Below are positions 33,001 to 39,898 of a stretch of 64,000 nucleotides of DNA, one piece after another. The stretch spans positions 24,773,501 through 24,837,500 of the forward strand of contig BSBM01000232.1 in NCBI GenBank assembly GCA_027924585.1. Reading direction: 5' to 3'. The notes below the pieces were generated by a model. It was not told the origin of the DNA, ran no database searches, and saw only the letters and a program-made list of their open reading frames with translations. Source of the DNA: Larix kaempferi (Eukaryota > Streptophyta > Pinopsida > Pinales > Pinaceae). The position numbers and the translations under genes are program-made. Position 1 is the stretch's first letter. Each line of letters starts with the position of its first letter.

Positions 33001-34098
33001 GAAGCCTCTTGAATTCACAAACATGTTTGCTACGAAAAATAATGGTGCTTGAAAAGAAAGTATGCTAAACTGGAATTGCTTTGCTTTGTGATGCAGGCGG
33101 GTCGACGATATCTCTCACATATATTGCATCAGAAAGGATCATTCCGGGGTAAGTTGTAATTGAATTCAGTACATGCCCACTGAAAACAGGGTAAATTGCC
33201 TCTTGAACATTCTTAGAACTCCGCTAAATGTACAAGCACATGTATGATTGCTTGCAGATACGGTGGAGGAATGAGTTCTGCAAAAGCTGCTCTCGAAAGT
33301 GACACTAGGGTAATTTAATTATTTTCCGCTATTTTTCTTAAAGGCAGCTATTAAGTTGTCACCGACTGAAGTCTATTTTAATTATATAGGAATTAGCATA
33401 GGAAATCTGTAACACTTTTACAAAACATAAATGGGGCATAGATCTGATCCATGTGGAGGTTTCAACTGATCAACTTTTTAAATCTGTAGGTGCTTGCTTT
33501 TGAAGCTGGAAGACGCTACGGCGTAAGAGTGAATACAATTTCAGCAGGTACTTTTACGAATATCATGATGGAATCCTTTGAAATTCTCAATCATGACCAT
33601 GAGTTCAGTGTCATTGTGCATGTTTAAATTGGCTCTTTATCTCTTATCTGCTTTATACTTCGTTATATGTTTTGCAGGCCCCTTGAGAAGCAGAGCTGCA
33701 AGGGCTATTGGATTTATAGATACTATAATTGAATACTCAATGGCAAATGCTCCCTTGCAAAAGGATTTGCTAGCCGGTAATGCAATTACATCATTTTTTG
33801 TTCCTCTTTTATGGGATTATGTTCAAGGCATACTGCGTGATCATGCAGGGAGTTTAGATTGTTTATCAGATAATCAGAAAACAGGCTCAGCTTATCTGAT
33901 ACATAGTATGTTGCAACTTGTTTTCCAGATGAGATTGGGAACGCTGCAGCATTTTTAGCTTCACCATTGGCCTCTGCAATAACTGGCACAGTTGCATATG
34001 TTGACAATGGGTTGCATGCTATGGGAGTTGGAGTGGATAGTCCAGCCTTTTCTGAACTTGCAATGCCACAAGCAGAAAAAAGCAAGACTCCAGCATGA
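2724..34098 (+). CDS. ENR (MOD1): enoyl-[acyl-carrier-protein] reductase (NADH), chloroplastic; 12 exons
   Basis: Reduces the enoyl-ACP double bond with NADH, the last step of each fatty-acid elongation cycle in the plastid stroma. Coding exons: 2724-3015, 31276-31385, 31660-31715, 31850-31934, 32243-32290, 32483-32557, 32676-32787, 33097-33148, 33258-33309, 33490-33547, 33678-33776, 33929-34098. They total 1,209 nt with every phase matching and all introns GT-AG. Residues 1 to about 80 form a Ser/Thr/Arg-rich transit peptide ending in IRAVA. The nucleotide-binding motif [10 protein letters not shown] begins at residue 105. The catalytic Tyr268, Tyr278 and Lys286 have the plant ENR spacing (Y-x9-Y-x7-K), next to [13 protein letters not shown]. 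Length 402 aa against about 390 in Arabidopsis. The start at 2724 is preferred over the in-frame ATG at 2679 because of its GCCATGG context. The gene looks intact. Confidence 0.96.
4195..4269 (-). repeat. Copia-1 3' LTR, first 75 bases recognisable
   Basis: From 4269 leftwards the sequence starts TGTTAATTTTTAGTGCAGCT, identical to the start of the 5' LTR at 8461. It keeps one hairpin of the 5' LTR array (4224-4242 region, one mismatch). A different hairpin, GGAGTT-T-AACTCC (4195-4207), follows. Beyond that no match to the 5' LTR is seen, so the LTR is either truncated or diverged beyond recognition. Confidence 0.75.
4270..5150 (-). pseudogene. Copia-1 pol remnant (protease and pre-integrase region)
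   Basis: On the minus strand the segment begins with a retropepsin motif [13 protein letters not shown] (about 5140-5100), followed by [14 protein letters not shown], typical of Copia proteases, and a short pre-integrase-like segment. The frame stays open to a stop inside the 3' LTR at 4257. The C-terminal part (about 4257-4650) has no recognised domain and joins directly to the polypurine tract, so integrase, RT and RNase H have been lost by deletion. Confidence 0.7.
5223..6051 (-). pseudogene. Copia-1 gag (UBN2-type) with CCHC zinc knuckle
   Basis: Translation from the ATG at 6051 ([14 protein letters not shown]...) gives a typical Copia gag start. A frameshift around 5870-5900 moves it into the long open frame that ends at 5223. 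That frame carries the UBN2-like core ([17 protein letters not shown]) and a complete knuckle, [14 protein letters not shown] (about 5355-5310). The frameshift means that the full-length protein cannot be made. Confidence 0.82.
6162..6173 (-). other. Copia-1 primer-binding site
   Basis: The minus strand reads TGGTATCAGAGC, complementary to the 3' end of initiator tRNA-Met, the usual Copia primer. It directly abuts the LTR end ...TTGACA at 6174, which fixes the 5' LTR boundary and the direction of the element. Confidence 0.9.
6977..7101. repeat. 62-63 bp tandem duplication in the Copia-1 LTR
   Basis: Two near-identical copies, about 6977-7039 and 7040-7101, share AATGCAGAGCTAAACCCGTG. Neighbouring sequence from 6840 contains degenerate GTGAAGGGTGAA/CCGTGAGACAG units, so this is the best-preserved part of a longer degenerate array. 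Confidence 0.8.
7988..8434. repeat. array of about 17 short inverted repeats (hairpins)
   Basis: Successive palindromes with 4-9 bp arms and mostly 3-8 nt loops: 7988-8004, 8008-8022, 8027-8039, 8046-8055, 8059-8073, 8079-8097, 8100-8116, 8117-8137, 8137-8146, 8192-8210, 8256-8274, 8279-8288, 8297-8313, 8336-8355, 8373-8391, 8394-8413, 8416-8434. Examples: CATTCAGTC-CTA-GACTGAATG and CTTGGTCA-TCG-TGACCAAG. The stems are nearly contiguous but differ in sequence, apart from CCATTCTC/GAGAATGG (twice), CAGTC/GACTG (twice) and GTTGATCAAC (twice). It occupies the U3 start of the Copia-1 5' LTR. No coding function. Confidence 0.88.
8462..8904. other. unassigned intron sequence between Copia-1 and the CNX2 pseudogene
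   Basis: An 84-codon minus-strand frame (8803-8549, [15 protein letters not shown]...) has a protein-like composition but I recognise no family. It lies just downstream of the point where CNX2 similarity stops and could be a fragment of another gene or chance. Confidence 0.4.
8905..9772 (-). pseudogene. CNX2 (pseudogene): processed pseudogene of CNX2 (MOCS1A/MoaA, GTP 3',8-cyclase)
   Basis: The intact gene encodes the radical-SAM enzyme for the first step of molybdenum-cofactor synthesis. Here the minus strand reads, without introns, a Ser-rich N-terminus from the ATG at 9772, then [84 protein letters not shown] and VSFITSMT, all conserved CNX2 blocks. Disabling changes: a frameshift near 9560, loss of about 27 codons after MPAE, the middle Cys of the CX3CX2C iron-sulfur motif changed to Tyr, an in-frame stop after GGEPTI, further shifts near 9310 and 8990, and a stop near 8920. 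Similarity ends before the C-terminal iron-sulfur site. Lack of introns suggests LINE-mediated retroposition. Confidence 0.88.
9773..10247. other. intron sequence, nothing recognised
   Basis: The minus-strand frame continues open a little upstream of the CNX2 start (to 9862) and may be the pseudogene's 5' UTR. The rest up to the Gypsy-1 target site shows no gene or repeat that I recognise. Confidence 0.45.
10253..11018 (+). repeat. Gypsy-1 5' LTR
   Basis: Matches 23816-24693 along its length. Differences: this copy lacks about 220 bp present at about 24149-24371 in the 3' LTR, and has about 150 bp (10675-10800 region, including a 36-bp tandem duplication with TTATTGGGAGAGTAGGCAAG) that the 3' LTR lacks. 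The many differences show an old insertion. Confidence 0.9.
11022..11033 (+). other. Gypsy-1 primer-binding site
   Basis: TGGTATCAGAGC, complementary to initiator tRNA-Met, three bases after the LTR end ATCA at 11018. Confidence 0.9.
11430..12215 (+). pseudogene. Gypsy-1 gag
   Basis: Translation gives [18 protein letters not shown] and [15 protein letters not shown], the start of a retrotransposon gag core. A stop follows at about 11590, then [15 protein letters not shown] in the same frame. The zinc knuckle near 12095-12140 ([12 protein letters not shown]) has lost its first half to a stop codon. Several stops and shifts make it non-functional. Confidence 0.75.
12340..12475 (+). pseudogene. 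Gypsy-1 protease fragment
   Basis: The frame reads [18 protein letters not shown], with the retropepsin D-S-G active-site triplet followed by a hydrophobic strand. The frame stops at 12470, before the rest of the domain. It lies between gag and RT as expected. Confidence 0.7.
12970..13358 (+). pseudogene. Gypsy-1 reverse transcriptase, N-terminal part
   Basis: Reads [41 protein letters not shown] and [10 protein letters not shown]: the fingers and first palm motif of Gypsy RT. A frameshift near 13260-13300 separates this frame from the next block, [16 protein letters not shown], which runs into the insertion at 13368. The catalytic YLDD lies beyond it. Confidence 0.88.
13751..15830. repeat. 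about 200-bp tandem repeat within E1, four copies
   Basis: Units begin with a segment containing TGGTTTTTCATATTCA at about 13751, 13979, 14180 and 15677. After removing the retroposon and its TSD the last start falls at about 14389, giving periods of about 228, 201 and 209 bp. Each unit contains CAATGTGCAT, TTTTACTATTTAGTTAGTAA and, in some units, a (TG)n or (AT)n tract. Confidence 0.8.
14310..15584 (-). mobile_element. retroposed sequence with poly(A) tail and 13-bp TSD
   Basis: Flanked by AGTTAGTAATTTT at 14297-14309 and 15585-15597. On the minus strand it ends in an A-rich tail (poly-T at 14306-14314 on +), the signature of LINE-machinery retroposition. It is noticeably GC-richer than its surroundings. 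Minus-strand frames include a 93-codon one (15230-14949) with a Lys-rich start, [15 protein letters not shown], and an 82-codon one (15488-15240). I recognise no known protein. It could be a processed copy of a host transcript, a SINE-like element or the 3' part of an unusual LINE. Confidence 0.75.
15948..16130 (+). pseudogene. Gypsy-1 reverse transcriptase, C-terminal part
   Basis: Continues the RT after element E1: [20 protein letters not shown] with the catalytic YLDD, then [12 protein letters not shown] frame break follows at about 16125 before the connection domain. Confidence 0.9.
16440..16810 (+). pseudogene. Gypsy-1 RNase H
   Basis: Reads [15 protein letters not shown], then [19 protein letters not shown] and [17 protein letters not shown], the D-E-D pattern of Gypsy RNase H. 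Stops at about 16665 and 16712 break it. Confidence 0.88.
16845..17772 (+). pseudogene. Gypsy-1 integrase, zinc-binding and catalytic region
   Basis: Reads the zinc-binding region ([16 protein letters not shown], then YCHWPQMYK), followed by [20 protein letters not shown] with the first catalytic Asp region and [12 protein letters not shown] further on. Stops and shifts are frequent after 17130. The domain is cut at 17772 by Copia-2 and continues at 23283. Confidence 0.85.
17773..17982 (-). repeat. Copia-2 3' LTR
   Basis: Aligns end to end with 23074-23282 with roughly 20 differences. Inner edge is the polypurine tract starting at 17983. Confidence 0.93.
18031..18480. repeat. about 300-bp spaced duplication in Copia-2
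   Basis: A segment of about 145 bp at 18031-18175 recurs diverged at 18329-18480; both contain GCTGAACATTTCCA and TTAGCTAGAAGCTTGCA. The 122-codon + frame at 18215 crosses this repeat and is not protein-like. Confidence 0.75.
18880..19340 (-). pseudogene. Copia-2 gag remnant with double zinc knuckle
   Basis: The minus strand reads [11 protein letters not shown], then a Gln/Ser-rich linker and [13 protein letters not shown] followed by a stop and [20 protein letters not shown]. That is two adjacent CCHC-like knuckles, the arrangement in some Copia gag proteins. A stop codon sits inside the first knuckle and no gag core of normal length precedes it. Confidence 0.65.
19345..23060. other. Copia-2 interior, no gene recognised
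   Basis: About 3.7 kb with many short open frames on both strands but no domain that I recognise. Rich in TTCACA/CACAA-type words. It is either an expanded untranslated leader or a captured sequence decayed beyond recognition. Confidence 0.5.
23061..23072 (-). other. Copia-2 primer-binding site
   Basis: The minus strand reads TGGTATCAGAGC, one base from the LTR end ATCTATCA at 23074. Confidence 0.92.
23074..23282 (-). repeat. Copia-2 5' LTR
   Basis: Partner of 17773-17982. Its outer edge abuts the TSD GAAAG at 23283. Confidence 0.93.
23283..23665 (+). pseudogene. Gypsy-1 integrase C-terminus
   Basis: Resumes after Copia-2: [61 protein letters not shown]. This is the usual integrase C-terminal DNA-binding fold. 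It runs on to [15 protein letters not shown] and stops at 23665; in another frame [17 protein letters not shown] resembles the last helix of a chromodomain-like tail. Confidence 0.9.
23803..23815 (+). other. Gypsy-1 polypurine tract
   Basis: AGTGGGGAGGAG directly precedes the 3' LTR start TGATCTAG at 23816, as needed for plus-strand priming. Confidence 0.85.
23816..24693 (+). repeat. Gypsy-1 3' LTR
   Basis: Partner of 10253-11018. Contains an extra 220-bp segment (about 24149-24371) with a 79-codon frame at 24142; since LTRs are made identical, the segment was either gained here or lost from the 5' LTR. Ends ATCA followed by TSD TCTAA. Confidence 0.9.
24699..26335. other. ENR intron 1 sequence, nothing recognised
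   Basis: AT-rich. The listed short frames have no protein-like features. A GGAAAT microsatellite-like run lies at about 25266-25286. No RNA gene or complete transposon seen. Confidence 0.5.
28480..29220 (-). pseudogene. LINE-1 reverse transcriptase core
   Basis: Pieces in order: a block before the palm ([19 protein letters not shown], about 29215-29160), then [20 protein letters not shown] (28630-28560), the hallmark RQG/PLSP motif of LINE RT. The FVDD active-site region follows near 28490 ([10 protein letters not shown] when read across the frame end). A downstream block near 28260-28040 reads [20 protein letters not shown], the usual thumb segment. Stops and shifts lie throughout. Confidence 0.85.
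29830..30440 (-). pseudogene. LINE-1 endonuclease domain
   Basis: The minus strand reads segments typical of plant LINE APE-like endonuclease: [44 protein letters not shown] and [11 protein letters not shown]. The Asn of DLNFT is kept while the preceding GG is changed. Several stops. Confidence 0.75.
31276..34098 (+). CDS. ENR (MOD1): ENR coding exons 2-12 (catalytic domain)
   Basis: Eleven exons of 48-170 bp separated by introns of 274, 134, 308, 192, 118, 309, 109, 180, 130 and 152 bp. They encode residues 98-402. Exon 2 carries the dinucleotide-binding glycines, exon 8 holds Tyr268, and exon 9 holds Tyr278 and Lys286. Exon 12 holds [17 protein letters not shown], the conserved C-terminal block, and the TGA at 34096-34098. 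All junction codons agree with plant ENR. Confidence 0.96.
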
Positions 34099-34743
34099 TA
34101 CTATACCATATTTCTTTCGTATATAGTTAATGAGCAATCTATCACAGGTTGCCACATCTAACAAGTGTTCTGTGCCTTTCAAGTGGAATGTGGGTAATCT
34201 CTAGTTACGATGTAGTTTTTTGATTTGATGCTTTAGTCCAGTGAGGCAGTTTGTTTGTTAGCATAAACCCTAAACCTTGAGCATGGGAAATGTAAGTAAT
34301 TTTCCCGCAAAGAAAGGCTATTTAGAAAGCAATGGATTCATGGCGAAATTTTCTCGCCAAGAAAGGCTATCTAGAAAGCAATGGATTCATGGAGAAATTT
34401 TATCGAGGTATAATCCTCTTTGTTCAGATTAATTTGAAGGCATCTTTGCATTTCTTCTCTATAGGTATGGCATAGAATAATGTTGCATCAGGCGGAGGGG
34501 TTTCATCTCCACTTAATTTGAAGAGACCGTTAAAGACATTATGGAGCAAGCAAAAGAAAAGTTGCCGTAGCCTGGAGATTTGGTGTTCCACATTTTGTTT
34601 GTTTGGCCTATTTTTTGGAAAATATTATCAAGAGGTTTTGAATTGCTAAAACTAGGTTCAGGCAATCATTTGGATACTTTTTGCTGGAATTTAAAAAACA
34701 ATAAATTTTATTAAAAACGAATACGAAATATTCTCGATATTTT
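34099..34743 (+). other. ENR 3' UTR and downstream flank
   Basis: No AATAAA is seen within the first few hundred bases; the polyadenylation site is not resolved. A 49-bp tandem duplication lies at 34307-34404 (two copies sharing GAAAGCAATGGATTCATGG). No other gene. Confidence 0.5.
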
Positions 34744-34833
34744 GTACAAAATTTCCTACCGTTGTCTTACAGGGTACAAAATTTCCTTCCGCTGTCTTAC
34801 AGGGTACAAAATTTCCTTCCGCTGTCTTACAGG
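34744..34833. repeat. 30-bp tandem repeat, three copies
   Basis: Units start at 34744, 34774 and 34804, each GTACAAAATTTCC followed by TGTCTTACAGG. Copies 2 and 3 are identical; copy 1 differs at two positions. Confidence 0.9.
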
Positions 34834-35145
34834 GTTTTAATAAAGCGGAGTTCTTATATACCGAATCTAGAAGCTACTACAGATTGAATCTGCTCATATT
34901 ATTGTTAATACCTGTTTCAAAGTGTAAAATATACTTCCAGCATCCCTTTCTTCCAACATGGGTCAAGGTCTACCTAACTCGAACAACAACGTTACTGTAC
35001 AACTTGAACACATTTTATGCTATGTATGTTTTTGGTCCTTTATATTTTAATGAATCTTGTCACACAATCAACATTAAAAATCCCTTTCTTCTGACATAGG
35101 TTAAGCTCTACCTAACTAGAGACAACAATGTTATTGTCTAAGTAG
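34834..35145. other. no gene seen
   Basis: AT-rich. Two diverged copies of a segment containing CATCCCTTTCTTC / AATCCCTTTCTTC followed by GGTTAAGCTCTACC-like sequence (about 34935-35005 and 35078-35135) suggest an old duplication. Confidence 0.45.
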
Positions 35146-35150
35146 CCATG

Positions 35151-36278
35151 GTACCTATACTGGGGGGTTGGGCATGTGTGCCAGTACCGGGTACCTGTAC
35201 CGTCGTACTTGGTATGGGAACTGGTTCTCCTGGGAGTACCCAAGAAGTACACGGTACCTTGCCCAAGTACCTGCGACTTTACACTATCCAATCGGGTATT
35301 GGTACTCCAAAAAAGGCAAAGTACCCTGATTTTGGGTACTTCGGGCCCATAAATCTTAGCCCATAAATCTTAGCCCGTGGACTTCAAAATCCAATTTTTT
35401 TAAAGTTTTGAATTGAAGAGGGGGTAGGGTATGTGGTGGGGCCGTCTCCCAAAAATGTCCGAGTGCGGAGCCATTTGGTCTAATGACTTCCACAACATGA
35501 ATAAACGCATTATCTCGATATGCTATTACACAATTTTTGAATAGCAATAGACATACTTACGTAGTTATGTTGTTATAAAATAATAAACATGTAATTTCAA
35601 GTTAGTGCAACAAGCTCCTTACACAAGCCAAACTATTCTTGTGACAAATAACTTTCAGTCTTTGAGGCATTTCAAGGCATATGTATCATGATTCATGTCT
35701 CAACAATTCTTACATTACATATTCAAATTAGATGTATACAATGATGTTGCATACTATTGGTCTAGCATAGATGGTTTGAGGAAGCCAAATCTGAAATCCA
35801 AATTAACTATGATGCTAGTATTTAAATAGTATTTTAGTATCTTGTATTTCATATTCGAAAATATGGCAAATGCCATTTGTCAAATTTTGGATGTAGTATG
35901 ACAATGGACATATATCATGATGATGATTCATATCAATATCAATATGCAATTTGAATTTCAAGCAATATGCAATGCCAATGTGTGTTGGAGTCAAATTTTG
36001 CATGTAGTATGACAATGGACATATATCATGATGATGATTCATATCAATATCAATATGTAATTTGAATTTCAAGCAATATGCAATGCCAATGTGTGTTGGA
36101 GTTTATTATTTACTTGTTGAACAGTGAACATTGAACAAAGAAAAACTTAATAATAAGTATTAATATATAATATAATTTATAAACTTGAAATTTTAATATA
36201 TATATATATATATATTTATATATTTACAGTACCCCACGTGCCCAAGTACCTTGTTTCAAAAAATACAGTGTCTTTATA
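35151..36278. mobile_element. E2: relative of element E1
   Basis: Shares with E1 (13368-15938) a GGTACCTATACT left part, a CCCTGATTTTGGG motif, AGATGGTTTGAGGAAGCCAA, the TATGACAATGGACATAT segment, an (AT)n tract near the right end and a CCAAGT.CCTTGTT right end. CCATG occurs at both edges (35146-35150 and 36279-36283), and the preceding bases are similar, which could be a decayed 8-bp target duplication. No coding capacity. Interrupts or ends the Gypsy-2 element. Confidence 0.65.
35880..36101. repeat. 111-bp tandem duplication within E2
   Basis: Copies 35880-35990 and 35991-36101 are nearly identical; both start TCAAATTTTG and end GTGTGTTGGAG. They make an 85-codon minus frame with an internal peptide repeat, which is an artefact of the duplication. 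Confidence 0.92.
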
Positions 36279-36384
36279 CCATGGCGAGGAGATTATCCAA
36301 TACCTGCAAATCTGTACTTTGTTGCTTTGCTAAGTCTTTTGTTGACCTACTACAGACGTGATTTATCCCAAGGGCCTTACAATT

Positions 36385-36918
36385 TTAATCAACCAGCGAT
36401 TTTTCCAAACCTTGTTCTTTGATTAATTTTGTGGGCGTAATATCAACATCATATTTAAGAAGCTTTGCTATCCACTTACCCTTTTTTCCTTCGCTGTTAG
36501 GTTGTACCTGGACATCTTTCATTGTGCTGCTCGAAACATATCCTATGATTTTTGACTGCAAAACATAAACTCTGGAAGACATTAAAGCTTTAATTAAAGC
36601 ATAAGCATGTTTTTCCATTATATTGTCTTTCAGGTCTGCATCTCGAAGAACCTTGCTGAAAAATGATATAGGTTGTTCATAACCCTCAGAATTTTTCTGT
36701 AATAAAATAGTAGCAAGAGTGTCTTCGGAAGCAAATGAAAAAATCAAAATTTCCTTTGAGTAATTAGGATTGACAAGTATAGGTGCTTCAACCAAAGTTT
36801 GTTTAGTTCTTTGAAAAGACTGTCTAGCATCATTTGTCCATTTGATTTGAACATCTTTTCTTAACATGCATGTGATATGTTTTACAATCTCTACAAATTT
36901 GGGAATAAATCTCATCAA
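36385..36918 (-). pseudogene. Gypsy-2 RNase H (RT-associated)
   Basis: Reads IKWTNDARQSFQRTKQTLVE then APILVNPNYSKEILIFSFAS, the start of Gypsy RNase H where the first catalytic Asp would lie (here SFAS), and YEQPISFFSKVL. Then comes LKYDVDITPTKLIKEQGL, which matches the post-RNase H block. It stops at 36385 near the start of the pre-integrase spacer. An upstream 70-bp segment (36904-36975) is duplicated at 36956-37030, which breaks the RT-RNase H join. Confidence 0.85.
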
Positions 36919-37122
36919 GAAATTAATTTTCCCAAGAAAATATTGAATAGCCTTTTTAATCTCATCAAGAAATTAATTTTCCCAAGAAAATATTGAATAG
37001 TCTTTTTATTTTTGGGAATTTCAATTTTTTGAATGACATTTACTCTTTCTGGATTTATTTTTATACTTTCAACATATACAATATGACCTAAGAGACTACC
37101 TTCTTGCATTTCAAAGATTGAT

Positions 37123-37839
37123 TTATAGGTTCAAAGATATTCCATACCATCTGCATTTATGGAAAGTCTGTCTAAGATGCTGAAGATGTTGTTCATCAGA
37201 CTGTGAAAAGACAGTGATATCATCTAGATAAACCACTATGAACTTATCTTTATCTCCGACGAATGCTATATACATAGCTCTCTGAAATGTAGCACCTACA
37301 TTCATTAATCCAAAAGGCATATTGTCGTACATAAAAGTCCCCCATGGCATAGTAAAAATAGTTTTTTCATTGCCTTCCTCGGCAATAAGAATCTGGTTAT
37401 AACCAGAAAAACCATCAATCATTGGAAGTCTCTGTGCACCGACAACTTTCTGCAGGATATGATCAATCTTTGGTAGTGGATAATTGTCTTTTAAGGAACA
37501 TTGATTCAGGTTCCTAAAATCCATGCAAAGCTTAATTTCACCGTTCTTTTTTCTGACAGTCGCCAAATTAGAAACCCAATCATAATACATGAGAGGAACA
37601 ATGATTTTGGCGTCCATGAACTTTTTCAATTCTTTCTCAATAGTAGGCAACAAGAAGGGGTTGATATGTCTAAGCTTATGTCTAAATGGTTTGGTATTCT
37701 TTTTTAGGGTAATTTTGTGCTGGATTATATCAGTATCATAAGACTTAAAATCTTGATAATTCCATGCAAAAATATCTTGATATTCTTTCATAATATTGAT
37801 ATATTTATGCCTTTGCACCTCAGGTAAAGAGATAGACAA
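37123..37839 (-). pseudogene. Gypsy-2 reverse transcriptase
   Basis: A 238-codon open frame with EYQDIFAWNYQDF at the N-terminal edge, IVPLMYYDWVSNLATVRKKN, CMDFRNLNQCSLKDNYPLP, MPFGLMNVGATFQRAM and VVYLDDITVFS. All main RT motifs are present including YLDD. Stops at 37123 just before the connection domain. Confidence 0.93.
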
Positions 37840-38254
37840 TTTGACAGACTTTGGAACAACATTAGTTCCAAGATCAATTGAATCAGATTCTTGGGTTTGA
37901 ACTGAAGGTTTAATTAAAACATCATTGTTATCAAAGAGTCTCCAAAGGCACCAATTCTTTTGGAAAATAATTAGTCTTCAATTCAATTATGGGATGACCA
38001 ACTACTTTGTATTTCAAAGCTGGGTTGGAAAGATCATGTGATACATCTTTATTTTCGTTGTCTTGGTCAACAAAAGAAGCAGAAAAATCATTGATACATT
38101 CCAATTTTTTTTTAATTCATGATCATCTGAGAACACTTTCCAGTGTTTGATATTATCTAGGATAGCATGCCTACATCTGACTTTAATTTCATACTTCAAT
38201 TGTGGATTCATAAGAAGCTTAAAACCACTGGCAGCCAGGGTTAAAGAATATGCT

Positions 38255-39108
38255 CTTTGATTTCAATCCTTGGAACAAAATAGATATTAAAGCCCTGAAA
38301 GAAGTTATCAATTAGATCCCATATTTCATTATGATATTGCTTCAATCTTTGCTGCTTTGTCTGATATTTATTTCTCACCCGTTGAATAACTAGCTCTAAA
38401 TCACCAAAGCTATATATTCATATCTTTTGATGCTCTAATTCCAAGTACTAAAGCCTTGTACTCAACAATAGTGTTAGTAGTATCAAAATCTAACTTGTAC
38501 ATCAAAGAAATTACTTCATTTGAAGGGGAAATGAATACTATACCAACTTCTGAACCTTCATTTGTTGATGATCCATCAAAATACATTTTCCAAATACTTT
38601 CACCTTTGTCAACTGCTTGCTGATGTGAGAGTCTATTTCTGTCATCTGTGCATGGTGTAAATTCATCGTTGATCTGTAACATAAAAGCTCCAATGTCCTT
38701 TTGTACAGTGTAAAGTGGATGATTAGTGGGATTTTGAGGATTGCTAACAATGAAATCCAATTGTACTTCCCTGTACAACCTCCTATGTTGTCCACCAAAA
38801 ATAAGAATGGAAGCATATGACATATCTAACTGCATGGTACCACCTAATTTCTTTTCCCATGACCATGAAAACAACATACCGAACCTTGGGGGAATGTCTG
38901 CTATTACTACATCCACCACTATACTCTTCATAGGCAATTGAGTTAGGGTTGCCACTAGGCCTTTAATCACACTCAAGCATTTCACTTGTTTAGAATCGAA
39001 GGAATACAAATCTTTATAAGGTTTAATGATTTCTAGGCCTAACTCTTCCATAACTATCTTAGGCATAAGATTATGTGAAGCCCCAAAATCTAGGAGACAA
39101 TTATGCAA
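38255..39108 (-). pseudogene. Gypsy-2 protease followed by an extra RNase H domain
   Basis: Starts with CLLDFGASHNLMPKIVMEEL, a retropepsin site with Phe in place of Ser/Thr (DFGA). After about 140 residues comes IWKMYFDGSSTNEGSEVGIV (from 38595), then EYKALVLGI, a stop, and GDLELVIQRVRNKY with YFVPRIEI, which are the D, E and D blocks of a complete RNase H-like fold of archaeal/plant LINE type. The RT frame begins about 400 bp further on, so this domain lies between protease and RT. Confidence 0.8.
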
Positions 39109-39156
39109 TATTTTGTCAAGAATATTGGGAGAAACATAGAACAGAGGGGTGGAGTC

Positions 39157-39714
39157 TCATTTTTCTTCTACATGAGGGCCAAACATAATAGCTAGTTTTT
39201 CATCTTGAAGATTAACTATATCTTGGAGGAATGCATTAATCTTATCAGCTGACTCTAAACAATTCATAATTGAATTTTTGTATTGTTGATTTTTCATTAG
39301 CTCCATTAAAGGAATATGCACTTTGATTTTGCTAATTTCATTCTCCAAAGTGTAGGCTAATGAAGCTTTATCTTTATCTTTCAATTCTGAACTTCCATAT
39401 TTATCTCGCTGATCTGGCCTATTCTTGTGCTCTTTTAAGGCAACTTGCTCAGTGGGTGCAAGAACATTTTTATTATGGGGATGTGTATTTTGAGCAATTG
39501 GGGAAGACTTTGATATGTGATTATACTTGTTATGAACTTGAACTTGAACATGATTAAAAGAATGATCATTATCTTCAAAGTAAACTTCATTCAAAGCTAC
39601 AGATTCATTGCATTGTTGTCTGGTGAAGAACAAAGCTGGGGGTTCTTCCTCAATCAGATTTATTTCTTGATCTTGATCTTCTTCAATCTTTGTTTCATCA
39701 ACTTGATCTACCAC
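39157..39714 (-). pseudogene. Gypsy-2 gag-protease linker
   Basis: A 185-codon frame rich in Glu, Asp and Asn (VDQVDETKIEEDQDQEINLI...) with low similarity to any domain, between gag and protease. Such acidic linkers are common in Tat-type gag-pol. It may include a degenerate C-terminal gag. Confidence 0.55.
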
Positions 39715-39898
39715 ATAATTATTAAGGAAAGCTGGCTGATCTTTTGATCAGGATTTCCTTTCCTTTCTCTTTGAAAAATTTGTGGAGGCTAGTTTGATTT
39801 AAATTGGTTAAAATTTATATTAATTCCTCCTTGTTGTGCAAACTTAGGTGGATTTCTGCTTTCAAACTCCAATTTAGCCAACTTATAAGACATGTTCT

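Noticed and set aside
35815-36072. 85-codon minus frame with an internal peptide repeat
   Set aside because: The repeat is the 111-bp tandem duplication of E2; not a protein.
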